A stretch of DNA of 64,000 nucleotides. Source: Sphingomonas sp. So64.6b (GTDB lineage: Bacteria > Pseudomonadota > Alphaproteobacteria > Sphingomonadales > Sphingomonadaceae). A program made the position numbers and the translations under genes. Under the pieces are notes generated by a model that worked only from the letters and a program-made list of their open reading frames with translations, was not told the origin of the DNA and searched no databases. Positions 18,661-28,223 of this stretch are shown here, in pieces. The DNA lies in the NCBI RefSeq assembly GCF_014171475.1, contig NZ_CP048817.1, positions 1,054,001-1,118,000 of the forward strand, written 5' to 3'. Positions within the stretch are counted from its first letter, which is position 1, and each line of letters begins with the position of its first letter.

Positions 18661-19809
18661 ATGCGCCTCTCGATCGACGTCATGCTGGATTATTTCGTCG
18701 ACGACAGTGCGGAAGTGCTGTTGCAGATCGAGGCGGCGGCGATGGCCGATCAGTGGCTCGAACATCAGGATTTGCGCATCTATTGCAACGATCCGTTGCG
18801 CGCGGTGCCGGGCGAGGATGGGATTGGGCAGCGCACCTGGGCGCGTGGCACCGGGTCTTTTCAAGCGGAATATCGCGCGACTGTGGTGATCGACCGGGCC
18901 GGCGTCGATCTTTCGACTCTGCCGCCGACCGCGATGGCCGAGCTGCCGGCTGAAGCGATCCCCTATCTGTTGCCGAGCCGTTATTGCGAATCCGATCGGT
19001 TCGAGGGATTCGTGCAAAGCGAATTTGCCGGGATCGAAGGCGGCGCACTGGCCTCCGCGATCGGCACATGGGTGCGCGAGCATCTGACTTATGCGTCGGG
19101 CTCGAGCAGCGGGGTGACCACCGCGATGATGACGTTTGCCGACCGGCGCGGCGTATGCCGCGATTATGCCCATCTGCTGGTCGCGCTGGCCCGGGCGGGA
19201 GGCATTCCGGCGCGCTGCGTCTCTGCTTATGCGCCCGGCGTCGATCCGCCGGATTTCCACGCGGTCGCCGAAGTGTGGCTGGCCGGCAGCTGGCATTTGA
19301 TCGATGCGACGGGCATGGCCAGCTGCGACGAGATCGCTCGCGTGGCGGTCGGTCGCGATGCGACCGATATCGCGTTCATGACTGTGTTCGGCACCGCAAC
19401 GATGTACGCGCAGACCGTAAAAGTCACTCGCCTGGACGACCATATCGGAACGACCGCGCAAACCGATCGTTCTGTTACCGCAACAGCCGAGAGAGGATTG
19501 GCCATGAGCGATGACAGCAAGACGATCGACCCAAAGGCGCTCGACAGCCTGTCGGTCGCACCGCCCGAGCCAGACGAGAATGACCAGATCCACCATCCGC
19601 GCCAGAATGCCGGCCAGGATGAATCGATCAAGAAGCGTTTGGAGAAGAATCCGGAGGACGAGGAAGCACGGCTCGATGCGGCGCTGGACGAGTCGATGGA
19701 TGCGTCGGATCCGCCGGCATCGACTCAACCGGTGCACAACAATGCGCCGGCCGTGTCGTCGGGTTTTGACGCCGATGCAGAAGAGAAGATCCAGAAGAAC
19801 CGCGACTGA
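18661..19809 (+). CDS. Transglutaminase-like cysteine protease-fold protein with acidic C-terminal extension
   Basis: The 382-aa product has a transglutaminase-like domain: an N-terminal beta domain (MRLSIDVMLDYFVDDSAEVL), then the catalytic triad as RRGVCRDYAHL (Cys near residue 166), DFHAVAEVW (His near 200) and WHLIDATG (Asp near 215). After about residue 281 the protein changes to a 101-residue hydrophilic, acidic tail that starts with its own Met (MSDDSKTIDPK) and contains KKRLEKNPEDEEARLDAALDES. GAGAGGATT sits before that internal ATG at 19504, so the tail may also be made as a separate protein. Confidence 0.8.
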   Translation: MRLSIDVMLDYFVDDSAEVLLQIEAAAMADQWLEHQDLRIYCNDPLRAVPGEDGIGQRTWARGTGSFQAEYRATVVIDRAGVDLSTLPPTAMAELPAEAIPYLLPSRYCESDRFEGFVQSEFAGIEGGALASAIGTWVREHLTYASGSSSGVTTAMMTFADRRGVCRDYAHLLVALARAGGIPARCVSAYAPGVDPPDFHAVAEVWLAGSWHLIDATGMASCDEIARVAVGRDATDIAFMTVFGTATMYAQTVKVTRLDDHIGTTAQTDRSVTATAERGLAMSDDSKTIDPKALDSLSVAPPEPDENDQIHHPRQNAGQDESIKKRLEKNPEDEEARLDAALDESMDASDPPASTQPVHNNAPAVSSGFDADAEEKIQKNRD

Positions 19810-19931
19810 CCCGCCCGCGGTTCGGGCTTTCCGCCAAAAATTGTTGCGTAAACGTCGCACCTGACGACCTTTTTGTCCGCAACAATCCATTCATCGCAAC
19901 CTTTGTTGCGTCGCAGCACGAACTATGATTC

Positions 19932-19966
19932 CATGCTTAACGCCGGACGACACGGCGTTAAGCATG
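19932..19966. promoter_or_regulatory. 13-bp inverted repeat between two genes
   Basis: CATGCTTAACGCC at 19932-19944 is repeated inverted as GGCGTTAAGCATG at 19954-19966, a perfect match with a 9-bp spacer. It lies 123 bp after the transglutaminase gene and 60 bp before the next start. No T-run follows, so an operator or an mRNA hairpin is more likely than a terminator. Confidence 0.5.
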
Positions 19967-20025
19967 GTGTTAACCATCTTGGCGCATGATCCGCTCCGGT
20001 CCAACAATGCGGGCGGGGTGACGAC

Positions 20026-20577
20026 ATGGGTTCCAGGATGAAACCGGCCAACGGTGCGATGACCTTGGCGGAAATGAAGGAATTTGCCGGGTTCAGTTCG
20101 GCGACGCAGCGTTATGTACGCCGCTCGCTCGATATCGGGCTTGATCGCGACGATGCGATGGCGCGCTGGTCGCGCGACATAGTCGAAGCGGCGAGCATCC
20201 GTGCCCAGGCGAGGCTCTACGAGCGCCTGCCTGACATTCGCGCCATGGTGCCCGACGATAGCGGCCTCGACGCGGTCGAGCCGTTCCTCGCGCCGCTGAT
20301 GACGGTCACCGCGTTCGATCTGGGGCAGGAGCGGCTGACCACTTTTTCGGCGTATCGCTTCCTTTATGAGCGGTTGATCGGCGCCGATGTGCGGCCCTGG
20401 CTGCCGGCTGCCTTTTGTTCGGCCTCGGCCTTGCCGCATCTCCATCCCGACCTGCGGCGAAAATTGCTGCAGTCGATCAGCGAAGCCGCGGCGACCGCGT
20501 CGGGCTGGTCCAACCGGGCACCGGCGTTCTTCCCGAAATGGGTTGAGAAGGTCGACATGGCGGCTCTGCCGAACTGA
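20026..20577 (+). CDS. Conserved-looking hypothetical protein
   Basis: This 183-aa protein has no signal peptide, no membrane segment and no motif I recognise. The composition is that of a soluble helical protein, with MTLAEMKEFAGFSSATQRYVRRSLD near the start, a region that could be a helix-turn-helix, and LQSISEAAATASGWSNRAP near the end. An in-frame ATG at 20038 is an alternative start. Confidence 0.6.
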   Translation: MGSRMKPANGAMTLAEMKEFAGFSSATQRYVRRSLDIGLDRDDAMARWSRDIVEAASIRAQARLYERLPDIRAMVPDDSGLDAVEPFLAPLMTVTAFDLGQERLTTFSAYRFLYERLIGADVRPWLPAAFCSASALPHLHPDLRRKLLQSISEAAATASGWSNRAPAFFPKWVEKVDMAALPN

Positions 20578-20612
20578 CTTGGCCGAACTGATCGCCAACT
20601 GATCGCTTGCCG

Positions 20613-21341
20613 CTAACGGCACGATCGCCAGCTCATCTGGCCCCGCTCGGCCTGATCGAGGTGGAAATGATCGCGATGCGCCGCATTGTAATCGGGCGAG
20701 AGCGCGGTCGAGAACAGGCGGCACGCGCCGTTGCGTACAGCGCGCAGGAACGTGCCCTTGTCCCCGGTATCGGCCCAGTCGGCGAGCACGGTGATCTTCG
20801 TGCCGTCCTCCAGTGTGAAGCCGGCGATATCGATCGCGTCCGCCGTTGCGTGTTCGCTCAGCGAGCCCGTCGCCCGGCCATACATGTTGCGGCAATTATA
20901 ACTGCCGAGATGATCGATGCTGGCGACGCGCTGACCGAAGAAGCGGCGCGCCTCGGGCTGCACGACATTCCATTCCCACACCGAGAGGGCGGCCGCGACC
21001 GGGCATGATGTGCCAAGCTCTGCCGGTTCGAATGCGATCCGCCGTGCACCGCCCGCATCGAAGCGGACGCCATCGCGGTAACCGCATCGGCCCGCGCTGA
21101 CCGGCGCGAGCGCAGTATATCGCACCCCGGCGCGGTCGAGCAGGGCGCGGCATTTGGGGAAATCATGAGTCAGGCCGGCAAGTTTGCGTCCGGTGAACAT
21201 GCCGACCGGCTGCGACAGGTCGAGCGGAGTCCAGGGCAAGTCCTGCGGTCGCCCACGCAACGCAGCGAAGACCGCCAGGAAGAATACCAGCATGATCGCG
21301 CCCGCGACGGCGGCGCCGGCGATGCGCCGCACCGCGTGCAT
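20613..21341 (-). CDS. Extensin-like C-terminal domain protein
   Basis: The 242-aa protein has an N-terminal signal anchor (GAAVAGAIMLVFFLAVFAAL) and the bacterial extensin-like domain: HDFPKCRALLDRAGVRY, SCPVAAALSVWEW, a HLGSYNCRNMYGR segment, LSEHATADAIDIAGF and HRDHFHLDQA. The His and Asp residues in the last two segments resemble the zinc ligands of DD-carboxypeptidase folds, so a role in the cell wall is possible but unproven. Confidence 0.85.
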   Translation of the reverse strand: MHAVRRIAGAAVAGAIMLVFFLAVFAALRGRPQDLPWTPLDLSQPVGMFTGRKLAGLTHDFPKCRALLDRAGVRYTALAPVSAGRCGYRDGVRFDAGGARRIAFEPAELGTSCPVAAALSVWEWNVVQPEARRFFGQRVASIDHLGSYNCRNMYGRATGSLSEHATADAIDIAGFTLEDGTKITVLADWADTGDKGTFLRAVRNGACRLFSTALSPDYNAAHRDHFHLDQAERGQMSWRSCR

Positions 21342-21374
21342 CAGGCGCGCCCGGCCTCGACCTCAAACCCGATC

Positions 21375-22136
21375 TCAACCACGCATCGCACTCGCGATCG
21401 TTTCCGAAGCGACCGGATAACCGATGTCATGTGGGATGCAGAGATAGTCTTCGCCGCCGCGCTGTTCGATCCACGGCGTGACCGTCCTGATCGGATGGCG
21501 GATCGTATCGTCGACCGCTTCAGCGAAGCTGCGATATTGTGCGAGCCGTTCGAGATTGCGCCGCGTCGGAAAGATGATTCTCGCCCGGCCGGCGTCGGCG
21601 TCATCGAGCACTTGCTGCGCCGTCGTCCATAATACCCGGACATTCTCCGTCGCATCGACCTCGGGCAACGGCGCGTTTGCCGGCAGCCGGGCGAGATAGA
21701 AACGCGTGTCGAAGATACGCATATTGGCATGGCGCGGCAGCCAGCGCGCATAGGGCACGAGCGATGACGGATTAAGCGACAGGCCGGCATCGGCCAGTGC
21801 CTCGCCGAACGAGGTGCCCGCATGAAGCGCCGCACGCAGTGCGGCGAGCTCTTCTGCTGTTGGTACCGGCTCAAGCCCGATCGGCATCGCGACTTCCTCG
21901 ATCGTCTCGCGGATCGCGGCGATGCGCCCCGCCGTATCTTCGCGATCGCCTCCCAGGATCGTCGCGAGCGAATGATCGCCCGGGTCGATGCGTCCGCCGG
22001 GGAAGACCAGGGCACCCGCGGCGAAGACCATCGCCTTGGCGCGTTCGACCATCAGCAATTCAGGCGCGCCGCCCGGACGTTCGCGGAACAGCACCAGCGT
22101 CGCTGCAGGAATGGCTTCGAGAAATTCGTCGGTCAT
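21375..22136 (-). CDS. NUDIX hydrolase
   Basis: The 253-aa protein starts MTDEFLEAIPAATLVLFRER and has a NUDIX box with a long insertion: VFPGGRIDPGD, then IAAIRETIEEVAMPIGL. Such proteins resemble the NUDT19-type branch. The remaining sequence (WLPRHANMRIFDTRFYLARLP) is typical of it. The true start is 22136; the open frame continues far upstream antisense to the M20 peptidase and is not coding there. Confidence 0.82.
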   Translation of the reverse strand: MTDEFLEAIPAATLVLFRERPGGAPELLMVERAKAMVFAAGALVFPGGRIDPGDHSLATILGGDREDTAGRIAAIRETIEEVAMPIGLEPVPTAEELAALRAALHAGTSFGEALADAGLSLNPSSLVPYARWLPRHANMRIFDTRFYLARLPANAPLPEVDATENVRVLWTTAQQVLDDADAGRARIIFPTRRNLERLAQYRSFAEAVDDTIRHPIRTVTPWIEQRGGEDYLCIPHDIGYPVASETIASAMRG

Positions 22137-22215
22137 GGGTTGGATGTAGTATCGCCCGGGCGGTGGCGATAGTTCCCTTGGCAGCGGCGCTGGATTGCCG
22201 CTATCCATTGCGGCC

Positions 22216-23529
22216 ATGAACCATATCGCTCTTCGCGCGCTGTTCGGCGCCGCCCTGATCGCCTTCATCCCCGCCACCGCCCAGGCAAAGCTCAGCGCAG
22301 CCGAGGCGCGCATGGCGAAGACGGTCGATGCCGAATATGAGCGCTCGGTCGCGCTGCTGCAGAAGCTGGTCGACCAGAACAGCGGCACGATGAACTTCGC
22401 CGGCGTCGATGCGGTCGGCAAGATGATGCGCGCCGAACTCGAGCCACTCGGTTTCACCGTGGAATGGAAAACCCAAGCCGCCGCCAATCGCGCCGGCCAC
22501 CTGATCGCGACCAAGACCGGCAAGCCCGGCGCGAAAAAGCTGTTGCTGATCGGCCATCTCGATACCGTGTTCGAGAAGGATTCACCGTTCCAGAAATTTA
22601 CCCGCAAGGGTGAAAAAGGCGAGGGGCCCGGCGCCGGCGACGACAAGGGCGGCATGGTCGTGATGCTCGCCGCGTTGCGCGCGATGCAGGCGGCGGGGAC
22701 GCTCAAGGACGCCAATATCGAGATCATGCTGTCGGGTGACGAGGAGGATGCGGGCGACCCCATAGAAGTTGCTCGTGCCGACCTGATCGCGGCGGGCAAG
22801 CGCGCCGATGTCGCGCTCGATTTCGAAGGGCTGTCGATCGAGGACGGCAAGGATATGGGTTCGATCGCACGGCGGTCGTCCAACACCTGGACGATCACCA
22901 CCATCGGCAAGACCGGCCATTCCTCGCTGATCTTCTCGAACGAATATGGCGACGGCGCGATCAACGAGATGACGCGCATCCTGGCGGCATTCCGCAAGGA
23001 ATTGCCCGAACCCAATCTGACCTTCAACACCGGGATCATTGCCGGCGGGTCGAGCGCTGCGCTCGACGCCGATGCGGTGCGCGCGACTGCGGCGGGCAAG
23101 GGCAATATCATTCCGCAAACGGCGGTCGCACGTGGCGATTTCCGCACTTTGTCGCCCGAGCAGACCGACCGTGTCCGCGCCAAGATGCAGGCGATCGTCG
23201 CGGCGCACGCGCCGGGCACCGATGCGAAGATCGCGTTCGATCCGGGCAGCTATCCGGCAATGGCGCCGACCGCGGGCAACAAGGCGCTGCTTGACGCACT
23301 CAATGTCGTGAACAAGGATCTCGGTCTTGAAACGATGGCGGCGCTCGATCCGCTCAAGCGCGGTGCGGGCGACATTTCCTTTGTCGCGAGCGATGTCGAC
23401 GGGCTGATCGGGCTCGGTACCAGCAGCAGCGGCGATCATGCGCCCGGCGAGACGGTCGATCTCGACAGTATCCGCCGCCAGGGCAAGCGCGCGGCGATCC
23501 TGATGACCCGGCTTTCGGCCGCCAAATGA
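22216..23529 (+). CDS. M20-family metallopeptidase, exported
   Basis: This 437-aa protein has a signal peptide ending near TAQA and an M20 zinc peptidase domain similar to glutamate carboxypeptidase. Metal-ligand positions appear as IGHLDTVF, GAGDDKGGM, SGDEEDAG and SGDHAPGETVD near the end; the dimerisation domain lies between. It would cleave N-acyl amino acids or peptides in the periplasm. Its stop overlaps the start of the MHS transporter gene by 4 bp, suggesting that the released product is taken up by the transporter. Confidence 0.85.
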   Translation: MNHIALRALFGAALIAFIPATAQAKLSAAEARMAKTVDAEYERSVALLQKLVDQNSGTMNFAGVDAVGKMMRAELEPLGFTVEWKTQAAANRAGHLIATKTGKPGAKKLLLIGHLDTVFEKDSPFQKFTRKGEKGEGPGAGDDKGGMVVMLAALRAMQAAGTLKDANIEIMLSGDEEDAGDPIEVARADLIAAGKRADVALDFEGLSIEDGKDMGSIARRSSNTWTITTIGKTGHSSLIFSNEYGDGAINEMTRILAAFRKELPEPNLTFNTGIIAGGSSAALDADAVRATAAGKGNIIPQTAVARGDFRTLSPEQTDRVRAKMQAIVAAHAPGTDAKIAFDPGSYPAMAPTAGNKALLDALNVVNKDLGLETMAALDPLKRGAGDISFVASDVDGLIGLGTSSSGDHAPGETVDLDSIRRQGKRAAILMTRLSAAK

Positions 23530-25205
23530 GCGACGCGACAACCATCGAGGATCTGCCACCCCACCACAAAGCGACGCAGAGTGAGAAGCTCGTCATCGCG
23601 GCATCGTCGCTCGGCACGGTGTTCGAATGGTACGACTTCTACCTGTACGGCCTGCTCGCGACGATCATCACCGCGCAATTCTTCTCCGGCGTGAATGAGA
23701 CGACCGGGTTCATCTTCGCGCTGGCGGCGTTCGCGGCGGGTTTCGCCGTACGGCCGTTCGGGGCGCTTCTTTTCGGCCGGATCGGTGATTTGGTCGGGCG
23801 CAAGAATACGTTTCTCGTCACCATGGGCATCATGGGCTTGTCGACCTTCGTCGTCGGCCTGTTGCCAAGCTATGCGACGATCGGCGTCGCCGCGCCGATC
23901 CTGCTGGTGGTTCTCCGCCTGTTACAGGGCCTTGCGCTCGGCGGCGAATATGGCGGCGCGGCGACCTATGTCGCGGAACATGCGCCGAACCATCGCCGCG
24001 GGCTTTACACCAGCTTCATTCAGACCACGGCGACGCTCGGCCTGTTCGCGGCGTTGCTGGTGGTGATCGGCGTGCGCACCGCGATCGGCGAAGCGGCGTT
24101 CGCCGACTGGGGCTGGCGCGTGCCATTTATCGTTTCGATCATATTGCTCGGCGTTTCGCTGTGGATCCGCATGCAGCTCGAGGAAAGCCCGGTTTTCCTC
24201 ACGATGAAGGCCGAAGGCAAGGGATCGAAGGCGCCGCTGACCGATGCGTTCGCCAAATGGGGCAACCTTCGCATCGTTATCATCGCGCTGGTCGGTGCGG
24301 TCGCGGGGCAGGCAGTGGTCTGGTACACCGGGCAATTCTACGCGCTGTTTTTCCTCGAAAAGATGCTCAAGGTCGATGGCGCGACCGCCAATATCCTGAT
24401 TGCTATCGCGCTTGCGCTGGGCACACCATTCTTCCTGATCTTCGGCTGGCTGTCCGACAAGATCGGACGCAAGCCGATCATCCTGGCGGGCTGCGCGCTG
24501 GCCGCGCTGACTTATTTCCCGTTGTTCCATGCGCTGACCTACGCAGCCAATCCGGCGCTCGCTGCGGCACAGGCAAGTGCCCCCGTCAGCGTCGTCTCCT
24601 ATGACGATAAATGTTCGTTCCAGTTCGACCCGATTGGCAAGAATCGTTTCGAATCCTCAAGTTGCGATGTCGCCAAATCCTATCTCGCCAAGGCTGGCGT
24701 ACCCTATCAGGCGGAGCAGGTGCTGGCCCCGGGCGTCCGTCGCCTGACCGCGATCACGATCGGTCAGGAAGTCTATTCGATCGTCGACCCGGCAACCATG
24801 ACCGCAGCCGCCCGAAAGACCGCGATCGCGACCTTTCAGGGTGAAGTGAAAGCCGGCCTCACCAAGGCCGGCTACCCCCCCAAGGCCGATCCGGCGCGGA
24901 TCGACAAACCGATGGTGGTCGCGATCCTGTTCGTTCTCGTCCTGCTGGTGACTGCCGTCTACGGACCGATCGCCGCACTGCTGGTCGAACTGTTCCCGAC
25001 CAACATCCGCTACACCTCGATGTCGCTGCCCTATCATATCGGCAATGGCTGGTTCGGCGGTTTCCTGCCGACCACCGCGTTCGCGATGGTCGCCGCGACC
25101 GGCGATATCTATTACGGCCTGTGGTATCCGATCATCGTCGCGGGGCTGACCGTCATCCTCGGCCTGTTCCTGCTGCCCGAGACCTTCCGGCGCAGCATCG
25201 ACTGA
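23526..25205 (+). CDS. MHS-family major facilitator transporter with a large loop insertion
   Basis: The 559-aa transporter has the metabolite:H+ symporter marks: SLGTVFEWYDFYLYG, RPFGALLFGRIGDLVGRK, LLQGLALGGEYGGA and FGWLSDKIGRKP. About residues 340-458 form an insertion between the eighth and ninth membrane segments with two Cys (DDKCSFQFDP, SSSCDVAK). The usual length for the family is about 430-450 residues. Coupling to the M20 peptidase suggests a carboxylate or amino acid substrate. Confidence 0.88.
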   Translation: MSDATTIEDLPPHHKATQSEKLVIAASSLGTVFEWYDFYLYGLLATIITAQFFSGVNETTGFIFALAAFAAGFAVRPFGALLFGRIGDLVGRKNTFLVTMGIMGLSTFVVGLLPSYATIGVAAPILLVVLRLLQGLALGGEYGGAATYVAEHAPNHRRGLYTSFIQTTATLGLFAALLVVIGVRTAIGEAAFADWGWRVPFIVSIILLGVSLWIRMQLEESPVFLTMKAEGKGSKAPLTDAFAKWGNLRIVIIALVGAVAGQAVVWYTGQFYALFFLEKMLKVDGATANILIAIALALGTPFFLIFGWLSDKIGRKPIILAGCALAALTYFPLFHALTYAANPALAAAQASAPVSVVSYDDKCSFQFDPIGKNRFESSSCDVAKSYLAKAGVPYQAEQVLAPGVRRLTAITIGQEVYSIVDPATMTAAARKTAIATFQGEVKAGLTKAGYPPKADPARIDKPMVVAILFVLVLLVTAVYGPIAALLVELFPTNIRYTSMSLPYHIGNGWFGGFLPTTAFAMVAATGDIYYGLWYPIIVAGLTVILGLFLLPETFRRSID

Positions 25206-25217
25206 GGCGAGGCCGGA

Positions 25218-25886
25218 TCAGGCGCCGACCAGCTCGAGCAGTCCCTCGAACAATCGGCGGCCGTCGCTGCCGCCATGCGCTGCCTCGATGCGGCGTTCCG
25301 GGTGGGGCATCATGCCCAGCACGTTGCCGCTCGCATTGATCACGCCGGCGATGTCGCGCGCCGAGCCGTTGACCCTGCCGTAGTAACGGAACGCCACCCG
25401 GCCTTCGCCTTCAAGGCGGTCGAGCGTCGCTGTATCAGCGAAGAAATTGCCGTCATGATGCGCGACGGGAATGGTGATTTTCTCGCCCTGGGCGTAGCGG
25501 CTGGTGAAGATCGACTGGGAATTCTCGACCGTCAGCTTGACGTCGCGGCATACGAAATCGATCCCGGCATTGCGCATCAGCGCCCCTGGCAGCAGGCCGG
25601 CTTCGGTCAGCACCTGGAAACCGTTGCACACGCCGAGCACCGGCACACCGCGACCCGCCGCGTCGATTACTGCACGCATGATCGGGGAGCGCGCCGACAT
25701 CGCGCCCGAACGCAGATAATCGCCATAGGAAAAGCCGCCGGGCAGCGCGATCAGGCCGAGATCGTCGGGCAGGTCGGTATCGCCGTGCCACACCATCGTC
25801 GGCGCGGTGCCGCTGACATCGCGAATCGCCACCGCCAGATCGCGGTCGCAGTTCGATCCGGGAAAGACGATGACTGCGGATTTCAT
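25218..25886 (-). CDS. purQ: Phosphoribosylformylglycinamidine synthase, glutaminase subunit
   Basis: The 222-aa class I glutaminase starts [17 protein letters not shown]. Its catalytic Cys is in [15 protein letters not shown] and the His-Glu pair is in [10 protein letters not shown]. It supplies ammonia to PurL in the fourth step of purine synthesis. Its start overlaps the purS stop by 4 bp. purL is not in the window. Confidence 0.95.
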   Translation of the reverse strand: MKSAVIVFPGSNCDRDLAVAIRDVSGTAPTMVWHGDTDLPDDLGLIALPGGFSYGDYLRSGAMSARSPIMRAVIDAAGRGVPVLGVCNGFQVLTEAGLLPGALMRNAGIDFVCRDVKLTVENSQSIFTSRYAQGEKITIPVAHHDGNFFADTATLDRLEGEGRVAFRYYGRVNGSARDIAGVINASGNVLGMMPHPERRIEAAHGGSDGRRLFEGLLELVGA

Positions 25887-26113
25887 ACCCGTTCCACCCG
25901 ATAATTTTCGATCACTGTGTTGGCGAGCAGCTTACGGCACATCTCGTCGATCGTCGCGTCGTCGGTCGAATCGGCGACATCGAGCTCGATCAGCTTGCCC
26001 GCCCGCACGTCATTGACCCCGGCAAAACCCAGGCCGTCGAGCGCTTTGTGGATCGCCTTGCCCTGCGGATCCAGCACGCCGGATTTCAGCGTGACGAAGA
26101 TGCGGAGTTTCAT
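25883..26113 (-). CDS. purS: Phosphoribosylformylglycinamidine synthase subunit PurS
   Basis: The 76-aa protein ([20 protein letters not shown], ending in [12 protein letters not shown]) matches PurS, which bridges PurQ and PurL in the three-subunit FGAM synthase. The ATG at 26113 gives the normal length; the frame upstream is not coding. Confidence 0.93.
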   Translation of the reverse strand: MKLRIFVTLKSGVLDPQGKAIHKALDGLGFAGVNDVRAGKLIELDVADSTDDATIDEMCRKLLANTVIENYRVERV

Positions 26114-26259
26114 GGGCAGATCCTGATGCTTTTGGCGGGCACGGGTCCTATGGCGAGGCCGCCCGCGTGCCGCAAGCTTCATCGCTCGTTTACGAATTGC
26201 GCGCGATGTTCGCCGCGGCGAATCGCGCTGAAGCGAGGCGCCATTCGGGGAATCACACC

Positions 26260-26409
26260 ATGGCCACCCTCGCAATGACCATGTTCGTCGCGCTGTTCGC
26301 GTTCGGCGGGCAATATTTCGGCTGGACCGACCCGGTCGGCCGGGTTCAGCTCGCTTTGTTCAGCGCCTTTGTGTTCGGCATCATCTGCGGGTACCGCGTG
26401 AAGGGATAA
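26260..26409 (+). CDS. Small two-segment membrane protein
   Basis: A 49-aa product (MATLAMTMFVALFAFGGQYF and onward) has two hydrophobic stretches ending in GIICGYRVKG. GGGGAA lies nine bases before the ATG. A longer version from 26206 or from the GTG at 26167 is possible. It lies between purS and purC on the opposite strand. No family recognised. Confidence 0.5.
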   Translation: MATLAMTMFVALFAFGGQYFGWTDPVGRVQLALFSAFVFGIICGYRVKG

Positions 26410-26412
26410 GGC

Positions 26413-27192
26413 CTATTTGCCCTTGCTCTTGCGGTGCTTTTCAAGGTCTAGCACGGCACCGTCGGCGCCTTCGGGCATCAGGCCAAGACGACGCGCAACT
26501 TCCTGATATGCCTCAACTTCGCCGCCGAGATCACGGCGAAAACGATCCTTGTCGAGCTTCTCGTTGGTTTCCATATCCCAAAGTCGGCAACCGTCCGGGC
26601 TGATCTCGTCGGCGAGAATGACTCGCGCATAGTCATTGTCCCAGATGCGGCCGAATTCGAGCTTGAAGTCGACCAGGCGGATGCCGATCCCGGCGAACAG
26701 GCCGCACAGGAAATCGTTCACGCGTATCGCCAGGTCGGCGATGTCGTGCATCTCCTCCTGGCTAGCCCAGCCGAACGCCGCGATATGTTCGTCGGTGATC
26801 ATCGGATCGCCGAGCGCATCGTCCTTGTAATAATATTCGATGATCGTGCGGGGCAGCTGTGTGCCCTCCTCGATCCCGAGCCGCGTCGAAAGCGAACCCG
26901 CCGCGACATTGCGAATCACCACCTCGACCGGAATGATCTCGACCTGACGGATCAGCTGCTCGCGCATATTGAGGCGGCGAATGAAATGGGTCGGCACGCC
27001 GATCAGGCCGAGCAGGGTGAAGATATGTTCGCTGATCCGGTTGTTAAGTACGCCCTTGCCGCTGATCGTGCCCTTTTTCTGGGCGTTGAAGGCGGTCGCA
27101 TCGTCCTTGAAATACTGGATCAGCGTACCCGGCTCCGGACCCTCGTACAGGATCTTTGCCTTGCCTTCGTAGATTTGGCGGCGGCGAGCCAT
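26413..27192 (-). CDS. purC: SAICAR synthetase
   Basis: The 259-aa enzyme joins aspartate to CAIR in purine synthesis. Signatures are [15 protein letters not shown] (nucleotide binding), [29 protein letters not shown] and [14 protein letters not shown]. The length is as expected. It is on the same strand as purS-purQ but separated by about 300 bp that carry a small gene on the other strand. Confidence 0.95.
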   Translation of the reverse strand: MARRRQIYEGKAKILYEGPEPGTLIQYFKDDATAFNAQKKGTISGKGVLNNRISEHIFTLLGLIGVPTHFIRRLNMREQLIRQVEIIPVEVVIRNVAAGSLSTRLGIEEGTQLPRTIIEYYYKDDALGDPMITDEHIAAFGWASQEEMHDIADLAIRVNDFLCGLFAGIGIRLVDFKLEFGRIWDNDYARVILADEISPDGCRLWDMETNEKLDKDRFRRDLGGEVEAYQEVARRLGLMPEGADGAVLDLEKHRKSKGK

Positions 27193-27301
27193 GCGGCATT
27201 ACCCCTGAAAAGACGGTCACGAAAAGACAGCCCCGGCGGCGCGGGTGCGCGGGCCGGGGCCAGGAACGCGGAGCTATACGCCAAGCGTTTCAGAGGCGCA
27301 A

Positions 27302-28159
27302 TTATTCAACACCATCCAATTTCGCCGCAGCCGGCCGGCGGCGCGGCCGAAACCGCCGCCAGGCGAGCCAGCCGAGCAGCAAGAGAAGTCCCGGTGGGCC
27401 GAAGATCGCGATCGCGCCGAGCACCACGGCAATGGTGATTTGGACCGATCCGATTCCGGTATCGAGTGCACTGCTCAGTGGCGCACTGGCGTCGAAGCCA
27501 CGGATCGCCTTGCCCGATTCATAATTGAAGGTCATCGGCGTGGTGGCGAGGCTCTCGCGCTGTTCCGCGCGGCTGTCATCGGTCGCGCTGATATTCTGCA
27601 CGATCTCCGCACGTTGCCGCTGCAACTCGGCGCGCTCGCTGGCGGTCAGTTTGGGCTTGGCCAATTCGCCATCGATGCGGCGTAGTTCGTCCGAAGCGCG
27701 GCTGCGCTGCGTGGTCAGCCGGTCGATCGCCGCGCCGGCATCGGTGCCGGTAATCTCTGCATCGACCAGCGCGCCCTTCGCTGTAGTGACTTGGGCGATG
27801 GCGTTTTTACCGAACTCACGCGCGATGGTCGGATCGAGCTTGAACGACAGCATCGCTTCAATGTTGTTCTCGCCGAGCAGGCGATAGCGCATGCCGGTAA
27901 TCCGGCACCGCGCGATGCCGAGCTTCTCGCACGCTGTCGCATGCGCCTCCTGCGAAGCGGAGATGCTCGTTGAGGGCAGGCGAAAGGCGTAGCGATAGGT
28001 GAAGGCGACGCCGGGTGCTGCGGTGACTGCAATGCCTGGAGGTGCCTGTTCCGCCACATCCGCTGTGGTCATGTCGGCTCTGGCTGTTTCGGAAGCTTCA
28101 GGGGCGCGACTACAGGCCGCGAGCGCAAGGGGAATTGTCACCAACAGCAAGCCACGCAT
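27302..28159 (-). CDS. DUF4349-type lipoprotein
   Basis: The 285-aa protein has a lipoprotein signal (LALAAC), a periplasmic domain with a central coiled coil (ELRRIDGELAKPKLTASERAELQRQR) and a C-terminal membrane segment (IAVVLGAIAIFGPPGLLLLLGWL) with a basic tail. That is the DUF4349 layout. Function unknown; probably an inner-membrane-tethered lipoprotein. Confidence 0.75.
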   Translation of the reverse strand: MRGLLLVTIPLALAACSRAPEASETARADMTTADVAEQAPPGIAVTAAPGVAFTYRYAFRLPSTSISASQEAHATACEKLGIARCRITGMRYRLLGENNIEAMLSFKLDPTIAREFGKNAIAQVTTAKGALVDAEITGTDAGAAIDRLTTQRSRASDELRRIDGELAKPKLTASERAELQRQRAEIVQNISATDDSRAEQRESLATTPMTFNYESGKAIRGFDASAPLSSALDTGIGSVQITIAVVLGAIAIFGPPGLLLLLGWLAWRRFRPRRRPAAAKLDGVE

Positions 28160-28223
28160 CGCCGATCTCCCGTTGAATTCGATACAACATCACATTGATG
28201 GAAGATCAAGTCAACGTGAAAAC

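Noticed and set aside
22137..23219. Upstream part of the long minus-strand frame that ends in the NUDIX gene
   Set aside because: It is antisense to the M20 peptidase and Ser/Ala-rich. The NUDIX domain begins at the ATG at 22136.
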